15,722 bases of DNA, taken from NCBI GenBank assembly GCA_050013395.1, contig JBEKFI010000073.1, forward strand, positions 1-15,722, in the 5' to 3' direction. The stretch comes from JBEKZD01 sp050013395. GTDB lineage: Bacteria > Verrucomicrobiota > Verrucomicrobiia > Palsa-1439. The position numbers were made by a program, and so were the translations under genes. Below, piece after piece: positions 6,990 to 12,473 of this stretch. The stretch's first letter is position 1, and the number at the start of each line of letters is the position of its first letter. The notes beneath the pieces were generated by a model. That model ran no database searches. It was given only the letters and a program-made list of their open reading frames with translations, and was not told the origin of the DNA.

Positions 6990-7850
6990 TCAGCGCAGGC
7001 CCGAGATCAGGTCTTCGTTCATCTTCACGTAACCGCTCTTCGGGCCGTCGGCTTTAATCGCGAGTTCGGTTGAACGTTTGGCGGCAGCAATCGCGCCTTC
7101 CTTGTCGCCCAATTTGGCCAGGATCTTGGCCTTCAGATGGGCGATGTAATAGGTCTCACGCTCGGCGATGGCGGCATCGATCCATTTGCTCGCCTTCTGC
7201 AAATCCAGCCCGTGATCAAAATAAAACATCGCTGCCGGATAATACGGCTTCCTGTCACCTGATGCCGCCATGACCGCTTCGATTTGCGGCACGAGCTTGC
7301 TGACCAGATCCACTTCGAGTTTCACCGGGACGCGCGTCTTTTCCCAAACGAGATTGAGAGTGGCCGACTCGTCACGGATGTCATTGATATCGATCGTGAA
7401 CGTCTCGACGAGATCTGCGAGTCTCACCGGCACGGCTTTGAAGCGCACCAGATCGTTCGTCTGGTTATAATTGAAGATGCTCGCGGTCGTGTCCTTATGG
7501 ATGATCACCGTCCACTCTTTTTCACCGGGGACGGTGTAGAGGGCATATTTGCCCGCAGGGATCTCTGCGCCATTGAGCTTAACGGCGGTGCTAAAGGAGA
7601 TCCTGGTGGAGGCGTTTGCGCCGGTGCGCCACACTTCGCTGTAAGGGACCAAGCCGCCGAAGATTACACGGTTCTTCATGCCGGGCCGGGAGTAAACGAT
7701 CTCGATATCCGTGAGACCGATGCGTTGCTTCAGTGTGCAGGCGGGGCTGGCCGCGGGGAACTCGACTCTGGGCGTCTGTGCAAACACCCCGGCGGCGAAG
7801 ACCAAGCCCGAAACGAACATTAGAGCGGAGCGGAGTAGTTTTGGGTTCAT
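6990..7850 (-). CDS. Secreted DUF2911 domain protein with helical C-terminal extension
   Basis: A 286-aa exported protein with a signal peptide at 1-25 (LLRSALMFVSGLVFAAGVFAQ). The DUF2911 domain occupies about 30-180 and includes IVYSRPGMKNRVIFGG, LVPYSEVWRTGANAST, AGKYALYTVPGEKEW and the LNLVWEKTRVPV strand. Residues about 190-286 are predicted helical and TPR-like (DLQKASKWIDAAIAERETYY, AKILAKLGDKEGAIAAAKRS), a known arrangement for longer DUF2911 members and one the neighbour lacks. The shared PY-x-x-VWRTGA segment shows that the two genes are paralogues, probably a tandem duplication. The start ATG at 7850 has no clear Shine-Dalgarno. The gene diverges from rpmH across a 136-base gap. 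Its function is unknown; a periplasmic binding or folding role is only a guess. Confidence 0.87.
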   Translation of the reverse strand: MNPKLLRSALMFVSGLVFAAGVFAQTPRVEFPAASPACTLKQRIGLTDIEIVYSRPGMKNRVIFGGLVPYSEVWRTGANASTRISFSTAVKLNGAEIPAGKYALYTVPGEKEWTVIIHKDTTASIFNYNQTNDLVRFKAVPVRLADLVETFTIDINDIRDESATLNLVWEKTRVPVKLEVDLVSKLVPQIEAVMAASGDRKPYYPAAMFYFDHGLDLQKASKWIDAAIAERETYYIAHLKAKILAKLGDKEGAIAAAKRSTELAIKADGPKSGYVKMNEDLISGLR

Positions 7851-7911
7851 AGCGTTGCGAGTTTAGCAGAGCCGAGCCGAAATTAAAGAGGAAAGTGACC
7901 TTCTGCCCGCC

Positions 7912-7939
7912 TTGACAATCGAAGTCGGGCTGCTAAGAT
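7912..7939 (+). promoter_or_regulatory. Sigma70-type promoter of the rpmH operon
   Basis: A perfect -35 box TTGACA (7912-7917), a 16-base spacer, then TAAGAT (7934-7939) preceded by TGC, which is an extended -10 element. Transcription would begin near 7946, giving a leader of about 40 bases before rpmH. It is the best promoter match I can see in the window and faces the highly expressed ribosomal protein gene. Confidence 0.75.
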
Positions 7940-7960
7940 GCGGCACTTCTGAAGAAGCCT

Positions 7961-7979
7961 GCCCCGAAAGTTTCGGGGC
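7961..7979 (+). promoter_or_regulatory. Leader hairpin directly before rpmH
   Basis: GCCCCGAAA-G-TTTCGGGGC is a perfect inverted repeat of nine bases per arm around one central base; in RNA it would form an eight-pair stem with a three-base loop. It ends seven bases before the rpmH ATG. No AGGAGG-like site exists between it and the ATG, so the hairpin lies exactly where a ribosome would load. An autoregulatory or start-exposing role is inference. Confidence 0.55.
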
Positions 7980-7986
7980 CAAGACA

Positions 7987-8124
7987 ATGAAAAGGACCTA
8001 TCAACCGTCAAAGATCAGGCGACAACGCCGATTCGGATTCTTGAAGCGCACGCGCAGCAAGAGCGGCCGCGACATCCTGCGCCGCCGCCGCCGCAAGGGG
8101 CGCAAGCGCCTGTCGCCAGTGTAG
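7987..8124 (+). CDS. rpmH: 50S ribosomal protein L34
   Basis: A 45-aa, very basic protein starting MKRTYQPSKIRRQRRFGF, the universal L34 opening, with a C-terminal run RRRRRKGRKRLSPV. The length is normal for L34 (44-46 aa). L34 is a small protein of the large ribosomal subunit that binds 23S rRNA. The frame is open upstream to 7912, but that would include the promoter and leader hairpin; the ATG at 7987 matches the family start. It is followed 28 bases later by rnpA, the conserved order in nearly all bacteria. It is transcribed from the strong promoter at 7912-7939. Confidence 0.97.
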   Translation: MKRTYQPSKIRRQRRFGFLKRTRSKSGRDILRRRRRKGRKRLSPV

Positions 8125-8152
8125 GGCGCGAGCAGGCGCGCCGGAGGTTCTG

Positions 8153-8527
8153 TTGGATGGACGCAGCACATTCCCGAAACGCGAACGCCTCCAGCGGAAT
8201 TACGAGTTTCGGCGCGTTTACGAACACGGACGCAGAGTGGAAGGAAGGTTCGTGGTCTTGTACGTTCTGGAGGACACGATGGCAGCGGCGGCGACCGAAA
8301 GGCGCGCCATCGGCGTCGTGACCAGTCGCAAGATCGGCAACGCCGTCGCACGCAATCGCGCGAGAAGACTGCTCCGCGAAGCGTACCGATTGAACAAACA
8401 CAAACTGAAAAGCAATCTGCAAATTGTCATAGTTGCCCGCGCCGCCATCCGCGGAAAACGGCTTCAAGAAATTGAAGCTTGCCTGCTCGATCTGTTCCGG
8501 GGGGCGGGCGCACTCGTTGAATCGTGA
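8153..8527 (+). CDS. rnpA: Ribonuclease P protein component
   Basis: A 124-aa basic protein. The RNR signature is at residues 62-79 (GNAVARNRARRLLREAYR), preceded by the FPKRERLQRNYEFRRVYEHG N-terminal region and the GVVTSRKIG strand, all standard for RnpA. The protein binds the catalytic RNase P RNA and aids cleavage of tRNA 5' leaders. The start is a TTG at 8153: a strong GGAGG at 8143-8147 lies five bases before it, and no in-frame ATG occurs until codon 43. The nearby ATG at 8157 is in another frame. The stop overlaps the GTG start of yidD by four bases (GTGA), so translation is probably coupled. Confidence 0.95.
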   Translation: MDGRSTFPKRERLQRNYEFRRVYEHGRRVEGRFVVLYVLEDTMAAAATERRAIGVVTSRKIGNAVARNRARRLLREAYRLNKHKLKSNLQIVIVARAAIRGKRLQEIEACLLDLFRGAGALVES

Positions 8528-8763
8528 TTAAACGAACACTTTTGGTTCTTCTGCGGGCGTATCACCTGTTGTCGCCTCTGAAGATGCTGTTGCCGGCGCC
8601 CCCGATGGGACGCTGCTGCCGCTTCCATCCGAGTTGTTCCAGTTATGCCGCTGAAGTGATTGAACGATTCGGCGCGGCGCGAGGTTTGTGGCTGACCATC
8701 AAGCGTCTGGCAAAATGTCATCCGTTCCACGAAGGCGGTTTTGACCCGGTTCCGAAGTCATGA
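8524..8763 (+). CDS. yidD: Membrane protein insertion efficiency factor YidD
   Basis: A 79-aa protein. It has the family core CCRFHPSCSSYAAEVIERFG with conserved cysteines at about residues 31, 32 and 38, an N-terminal amphipathic/hydrophobic stretch (LLVLLRAYHLLSPLKMLL), and the CHPFHEGGFDPVP ending typical of YidD. It is thought to help YidC insert proteins at the inner face of the inner membrane. It begins at a GTG (8524) inside the rnpA stop, and its own TGA (8761-8763) overlaps the yidC start. The order rnpA-yidD-yidC is the conserved one, which makes the call secure. Confidence 0.95.
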   Translation: MIKRTLLVLLRAYHLLSPLKMLLPAPPMGRCCRFHPSCSSYAAEVIERFGAARGLWLTIKRLAKCHPFHEGGFDPVPKS

Positions 8764-10475
8764 TGGACAAACGCACACTTTGGGTGGTTGTGGCGTGCAT
8801 CGTCGCGCTTCTCGGCTGGCAGCTTTTGATCAACAAGCTGTACCCGCCGAAGCCGAAGCCCCTGAAACCGGCGGTTCAGGCGACTGTCACCAACGTCGCG
8901 CCAGCGCAGGCTGAGAAAGTCGCCACCAACGTGGCGGCGGCGATCAAGGAAGCTCCACCCGAGCCTGAAGCACCGCGACCGCCCGAGAAGTTGATCGTGC
9001 TGAGTAACCAATTCGTCCACGTCGAGTTCACGAGTTGGGGCGGCGGCATCCGCTCCGTCGAACTGCTCAAGCACAAGGCGAATGGCCACGGCAACGTCGT
9101 TCTGAATTCGTCTGCCTCCGTTCCGGCGCTCGCGCTCGGCGGCGTTCCCGGCGCAGGCAGCAATGACGTGTTTCAAATCGAGCAGCCCGATGCGACCAGC
9201 GTCGTCATGCGCGCGCGGCTCAAAACGGGAGCGGAGGTGGTCAAACAGATATCATTGGGGCCGGACTATCTGCTCAGCGGCAATATCCAGGTCTCGTCTC
9301 CTCCGTCGGGTGAAGTCACGACGCAGAACGTGGCGATCGTCATTGGCGAGGCCACGCCCGTCACGCCGCGCGAGCAACAGCAGTATTTCCTCGGCGTCGA
9401 TTGGTTTGCGGCTGGGCGCTACCAGAATCGCGCGTTGGCGCAATTGTGGAAAAACGCTGGGCGGGGTATCACGAACGAGCACGTTCAGGCCCAGTGGGCC
9501 GCAGTGAAGAGCCAGTTCTTCGCGATGATTCTGACACCCGCCACCGACTCGGTTGAGGTCGCCTATGAGCCGATTCGTCTAGCGATGCCTGCGGAATGGA
9601 GCGGCAAGGTGCCGCCCGACGGCGTCAGCGCGTCGCTCGAAGTACCGCCGACATCCGTGACAAACGGGGTCGCGACGTACGCGTTCACCTACTACGCCGG
9701 GCCGAAAGAATACGACCGGCTCGCCGCGCTCGGCAAAGGCCAGGAAGACGTGATGCAGTTCGGCTTCTGGGGCGTCATCAGCGTCTGGTTGCTGAAGAGC
9801 ATGAAGCTGTTGTATCACGTCATTCCCAACTACGGCATCGCGATCATTATCATCACGATCCTGATCAAGCTGATTTTCTGGCCGATCCAAGCCAAGAGCA
9901 TCCGTTCGATGAAGGAGATGCAGAAGTTTCAGCCGCTGATGAACAAGCTGCGCGAGAAATACAAGGACGACCCGCAACGGCTGAATCAGGAAATGATGAA
10001 GCTGTACAAGGAGCACAAGATCAACCCGTTCTCCGGCTGTCTGCCGATGCTGGTGCAGATACCGGTCTTCTTTGGGCTTTATGCGATGTTGCGCAGCGCC
10101 ATCGAATTGCGCGGCGCGTCCTTCCTTTGGGTCAAGGACCTTTCGCAGCCAGACACGATCTGGAGTCATACGCTGCCATTCAGCTTACCCTTGATCGGCA
10201 GCACCTTGATGTTGAACCCGCTGCCGTTGCTGATGACGGGCGCGATGATCTGGCAGCAGAAGCTCACGCCGACCGCGGGCGACACGCAACAGCAGAAGAT
10301 GATGCAGTTCATGCCGTTGATAATGTTGTATTTCTTCTATCCCTCCAGCTCGGGCCTGTGCCTGTACTGGACGGCGCAACAACTGTTGTCGATCGCCCAG
10401 CAATGGTGGAGTCTGCGTCAGCGCGACAGAACTTCGGCCCCGGCCAGACCTCTTTCGGCTGGAAAAGCGAAGTGA
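8760..10475 (+). CDS. yidC: Membrane protein insertase YidC
   Basis: A 571-aa protein of the Gram-negative type. It has one N-terminal helix (LWVVVACIVALLGWQLLI, about residues 6-23), a Pro/Ala-rich linker, a large periplasmic beta domain (about 75-325), then the conserved insertase core with five helices from about 335. A cytoplasmic hairpin contains SMKEMQKFQPLMNKLREKYKDDPQRLNQEMMKLYKEHKINPFSGCLPMLVQIPVFFGLY, unmistakable for the family. It inserts inner-membrane proteins alone or with SecYEG. Where Escherichia coli has the groove arginine (R366), this protein has Lys370 (ILIKLIFWPI). ATG occurs twice, at 8760 and 8763. The first overlaps the yidD stop as ATGA and is taken here. The basic C-terminal tail is short. 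Confidence 0.97.
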   Translation: MMDKRTLWVVVACIVALLGWQLLINKLYPPKPKPLKPAVQATVTNVAPAQAEKVATNVAAAIKEAPPEPEAPRPPEKLIVLSNQFVHVEFTSWGGGIRSVELLKHKANGHGNVVLNSSASVPALALGGVPGAGSNDVFQIEQPDATSVVMRARLKTGAEVVKQISLGPDYLLSGNIQVSSPPSGEVTTQNVAIVIGEATPVTPREQQQYFLGVDWFAAGRYQNRALAQLWKNAGRGITNEHVQAQWAAVKSQFFAMILTPATDSVEVAYEPIRLAMPAEWSGKVPPDGVSASLEVPPTSVTNGVATYAFTYYAGPKEYDRLAALGKGQEDVMQFGFWGVISVWLLKSMKLLYHVIPNYGIAIIIITILIKLIFWPIQAKSIRSMKEMQKFQPLMNKLREKYKDDPQRLNQEMMKLYKEHKINPFSGCLPMLVQIPVFFGLYAMLRSAIELRGASFLWVKDLSQPDTIWSHTLPFSLPLIGSTLMLNPLPLLMTGAMIWQQKLTPTAGDTQQQKMMQFMPLIMLYFFYPSSSGLCLYWTAQQLLSIAQQWWSLRQRDRTSAPARPLSAGKAK

Positions 10476-10527
10476 GACTTGTTAGATTGGGCCAGCATTT
10501 GGGTATAACCCGGCGTCGCAGCTTGCC

Positions 10528-10550
10528 CCGTCCCGCCGTGGCGGGATCGG
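10528..10550. repeat. Palindromic repeat, copy 1, in the yidC-jag gap
   Basis: The core TCCCGCC-GT-GGCGGGA (10531-10546) is a perfect seven-pair inverted repeat; a CCG/CGG outer extension adds three pairs with one bulged T. No T-run follows, so it is not an evident terminator. A copy differing at two of 23 positions occurs at 12312-12334. The rest of the 130-base gap holds only the jag ribosome site (CAGGAG, ending six bases before the ATG). Confidence 0.55.
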
Positions 10551-10605
10551 GGTTGCCTCAAAGGGCCGTCGCAAGCCGAACGCCCCAACAAGACAGGAGC
10601 ATAAC

Positions 10606-11127
10606 ATGGAAACACAGACTTCGACCACACCCTCACCTTCACCCGCACCCGCACCCGTAGCCACCCCGTCCGTCAATCCGCAGGAAGTATTGCAGAAAAT
10701 GCTCGACGGCCTCGGGCTGCAAACCAAAGTCGAACTCTACCACATGGATGACGCACCGCTATTGCACATTGCCACCGCCGACCCCGGCCGCCTCATCGGC
10801 AAATACGGCCAGACCCTTCAGCACCTGCAGTTCCTCGTCAATCGCGTCCTCCAGCGGTTGAATCCCGACGCCCCGCGCGTCATCGTCGATTGCGAGCGCT
10901 ACCGCGAACGCCAGCGCGACGACCTCATCAGGATCGCGCTGGAAGCGGCCGACAAAGTGCGCCGCTGGGGCGAGCCCGTGCGCATCGGCCCGTTCGGCGC
11001 GTTCGACCGCCGCATTATCCATCTCCACATGCAGAAAGACTCCGAGTTGGAGGCCGTGAGCGAAGGCGAGGAAGACGGTGGTCACAAGAGAATGGTCATT
11101 CGCGTCAAAGCCAAGCCCGGCGCCTGA
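10606..11127 (+). CDS. jag: Jag/KhpB-type RNA-binding protein (KH and R3H domains)
   Basis: A 173-aa protein. Residues 7-22 are a low-complexity Pro/Ser/Ala/Thr tail. The KH domain covers about 40-95 with the GxxG loop GKYG at 65-68 (GRLIGKYGQTLQHLQFLVNRV). The R3H domain covers about 98-168 with R135-x3-H139 (RRIIHLHMQKDSELEAVSEGE). KhpB proteins bind single-stranded RNA, usually with KhpA, and influence cell elongation and division in Gram-positive bacteria. Its place just after yidC is conserved across bacteria. The Jag_N domain found in Firmicute versions is absent and the Pro-rich tail takes its place. Translation starts at ATG 10606 behind CAGGAG. The usual next gene, mnmE, is not here. 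Confidence 0.92.
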   Translation: METQTSTTPSPSPAPAPVATPSVNPQEVLQKMLDGLGLQTKVELYHMDDAPLLHIATADPGRLIGKYGQTLQHLQFLVNRVLQRLNPDAPRVIVDCERYRERQRDDLIRIALEAADKVRRWGEPVRIGPFGAFDRRIIHLHMQKDSELEAVSEGEEDGGHKRMVIRVKAKPGA

Positions 11128-11202
11128 GCGCCGCCCCGCCGAAGTCGATTGACACGGCGCGCTGGGAGAGTTGCGCCGCAGGGTGACGTGACCGCGCTGT
11201 TC

Positions 11203-11225
11203 GGCGCAGGTCTCCAGACCTCGCC
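11203..11225. repeat. REP-like imperfect palindrome beside transposase remnant
   Basis: AGGTCT-CC-AGACCT (11208-11221) is a perfect six-pair dyad. GGCG at 11203-11206 pairs with CGCC at 11222-11225, leaving a single bulged C at 11207. It lies 21 bases beyond the stop of the transposase fragment, where REP-type hairpins accompany RAYT genes. Confidence 0.45.
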
Positions 11226-11246
11226 GCGCTGTGTAGTCGGAACATC

Positions 11247-11552
11247 TCACGCTTCGCGCGTCGCATACCATCGCGCCGACGACCAGCGCCAGTGTGTCGG
11301 GTCGAGCACCAGTCCTTTGCGTCGGGGATCGTCGTGGAGGTAATCGCGTTTCTGGTTGTGAAAGCGCTCTGATTCAACCGCCTCTGGATGCCGCGTCGGC
11401 TGCCAGAATCGATGGTGCCGGTCGTCGCCGGCCGCGCTCTCGAACGCCCGTAGGAAACAGGCGGGCATCGACCGCTGACAAAACTCAACCAGGTTGCGGC
11501 CCGTGAACTTTCGAAACTGTAGCAGAGCGTCATCCAACCGCTTGGAAATCAA
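11247..11552 (-). pseudogene. REP-associated tyrosine transposase (RAYT, IS200/Y1-like), C-terminal remnant
   Basis: An open frame of about 101 residues, starting at a TTG, that reads as the C-terminal part of a Y1/RAYT transposase: FRKFTG at about residues 13-18, HHRFWQPTRHPEAV near the middle, then FHNQKRDYLHDDPRRKGLVLDPTHWRWSSARWY to the end. The final segment corresponds to the family signature YIHNNPVxxGLVxxPxxWxxSSAxxY. Intact RAYTs are about 150-250 aa and carry an N-terminal HUH motif. No HUH occurs here, and the frame closes at a TAA at 11619-11621 just upstream, so the catalytic half is missing. RAYTs are single-copy domesticated transposases that mobilise REP palindromes. The fragment is flanked by hairpins on both sides. 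It is almost certainly inactive. Confidence 0.6.
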
Positions 11553-11593
11553 TTTGACGCCCCGGTGGACGGGGACTACGATGCCGGCGAACC

Positions 11594-11635
11594 GACAAGG
11601 GTCAGCGACTTTGGCTTTTTATCGCTGACTTTGTC
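11594..11635. repeat. Inverted repeat between transposase remnant and bacterioferritin gene
   Basis: GACAAGGGTCAGCGA (11594-11608) faces TCGCTGACTTTGTC (11622-11635), whose complement is GACAAAGTCAGCGA. The arms match apart from one substitution and one extra base. The 13-base loop is T-rich. It may be the outer palindrome of the decayed element or a terminator-like structure upstream of the bacterioferritin gene. Confidence 0.45.
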
Positions 11636-11660
11636 CCGTTAATACCGTCAGGCGGCGCAA

Positions 11661-11685
11661 CCGTTACGCTGAAGTTCAGCTACGG
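11661..11685 (+). promoter_or_regulatory. Dyad at the putative bacterioferritin promoter
   Basis: GCTGAA-G-TTCAGC (11668-11680) is a perfect dyad, with outer CCGT (11661-11664) and ACGG (11682-11685). It ends eight bases before TATAAC (11694-11699), a plausible -10 box; no good -35 box is visible. The placement is as expected for an operator over the promoter. The bound protein, if any, is unknown, and the sequence is not a recognisable Fur box. Confidence 0.4.
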
Positions 11686-11725
11686 TAGACACGTATAACA
11701 GATACCACAACATGGGAGAACGAAC

Positions 11726-12205
11726 ATGGAAGGAAATGAGAAATTACTCACAGTGCTAAATCAACTCTTGGCGGACGAACTCACCGCCATCAGCCAGTAC
11801 ATGGTGCACTCCGAGATGTGCGACAACTGGGGCTACGATAAGCTCCACAAAGCCATCGAGAAGCAGGCGACCGACGAGATGCACCACGCCGAGTGGCTGA
11901 TCCGGCGCATCATCTTCCTAGATGGCACCCCGGTCGTCTCAAAGCTGAATCCGATAAGAATCGGGACGACCGTCCCTGAAATGGTCACCAACGACCAACG
12001 GGACGAACTGTCGGCTGTGCGGGCCTACAACGATGCCATTGCGCTGGCGCGAGAGGTGGGCGACCAAGCTAGCGTCGACCTGTTGACCGACATCCTCAAG
12101 ATGGAAGAGGGTCACGAGGATTGGGCCGAAATGCAGCGCGCACAGATCGAACAGATGGGTCTGGAGAATTACCTCACCAATCAGACCAAGGGCGCTGCCG
12201 GATGA
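11726..12205 (+). CDS. bfr: Bacterioferritin
   Basis: A 159-aa protein of standard length (Escherichia coli Bfr is 158 aa). All diiron ferroxidase ligands are at the expected positions: E18, E51, H54, E94, E127 and H130, with Y25 nearby. M52, the interface haem ligand, is also present. It should therefore form the 24-subunit haem-containing cage that oxidises Fe(II) and stores ferric mineral in the cytoplasm. The start ATG at 11726 follows GGGAGA at good spacing. Upstream are a possible -10 box at 11694-11699 and the dyad at 11661-11685. The gene stands alone; no bacterioferritin-associated ferredoxin is beside it. The 250 bases after the stop contain a degenerate palindrome but no clear terminator. 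Confidence 0.97.
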   Translation: MEGNEKLLTVLNQLLADELTAISQYMVHSEMCDNWGYDKLHKAIEKQATDEMHHAEWLIRRIIFLDGTPVVSKLNPIRIGTTVPEMVTNDQRDELSAVRAYNDAIALAREVGDQASVDLLTDILKMEEGHEDWAEMQRAQIEQMGLENYLTNQTKGAAG

Positions 12206-12311
12206 CTGGCGCCGGACACCCAGGAATAGGAGGGCAGGGCGGTGCCCGCGTGTCCAACACCTTCAGCCGCCCCGCTTCGCCGTTTCGAGGCTGGGCGGAA
12301 ATTCGGACGGG

Positions 12312-12334
12312 CCGTCCCGGTGTGGCGGGATCGG
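12312..12334. repeat. Palindromic repeat, copy 2, after bacterioferritin gene
   Basis: This matches 21 of 23 bases of the palindrome at 10528-10550. The two changed bases lie in the left arm, so the perfect stem falls to five pairs (TCCCG/CGGGA) here. It sits in the gap between bfr and the radical SAM gene (12206-12473), which otherwise contains a short AACGAA/TTCGTT repeat at 12390-12420 and no coding sequence that I trust. Confidence 0.5.
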
Positions 12335-12440
12335 CGCTCCGGGCCGGGCGGTTGTGGCTCAGCTTTGGTCCGTTAGCTGAAGTTAGGCCAACGAACGGTA
12401 AATGCGAGATTCCATTCGTTAAACCAGTTTTGAGGAAAAG

Positions 12441-12473
12441 AAGGAGAAAGAGCGGATGCCTATCCTTGAGTGA
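12441..12473 (+). promoter_or_regulatory. Ribosome site and five-codon mini-ORF leading into radical SAM gene
   Basis: AAGGAG (12441-12446) is nine bases before an ATG at 12456 that encodes only Met-Pro-Ile-Leu-Glu and stops at TGA 12471-12473. The next base begins the ATG of the radical SAM gene. The good ribosome site therefore serves the mini-ORF, while the main start is 27 bases away from it. Reinitiation or coupling is inferred. Confidence 0.45.

Larger units (their letters stand above)
11128..11725. other. Intergenic region with transposase remnant and palindromes
   Basis: About 600 bases separate jag from the bacterioferritin gene. They hold a RAYT-type C-terminal fragment on the minus strand (11247-11552), imperfect hairpins on each side of it (11203-11225 and 11594-11635), and a dyad by the bacterioferritin promoter (11661-11685). 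I see no other gene. Confidence 0.6.

Noticed and set aside
7850..7987. Replication origin next to rpmH
   Set aside because: Origins and dnaA often lie near rpmH, but I found no DnaA boxes (TTATCCACA-like) or dnaA/dnaN genes here.
8157..8159. ATG as the start of rnpA
   Set aside because: It is out of frame with the RnpA coding sequence. The GGAGG-spaced TTG at 8153 is in frame.
9596..10660. A 354-codon plus-strand frame inside yidC
   Set aside because: It is a shifted frame of a clear YidC; the product is low-complexity and charged.
10621..10674. Tandem repeat at the start of jag
   Set aside because: The CACCC/CACCT pattern is short and irregular and explained by a Pro/Ser/Ala-rich tail rather than a true repeat array.
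11105..11533. A 142-codon minus-strand frame overlapping the transposase remnant
   Set aside because: The overlapping frame at 11247-11552 carries the YLHDDPxxKGLV...WSSARWY signature; this one is an Arg/Ser-rich shadow.
12206..12455. A short coding gene after bacterioferritin
   Set aside because: Open frames here (for example 12174-12479 on the minus strand) have no ribosome site or domain and overlap the palindromic repeat and the end of bfr.
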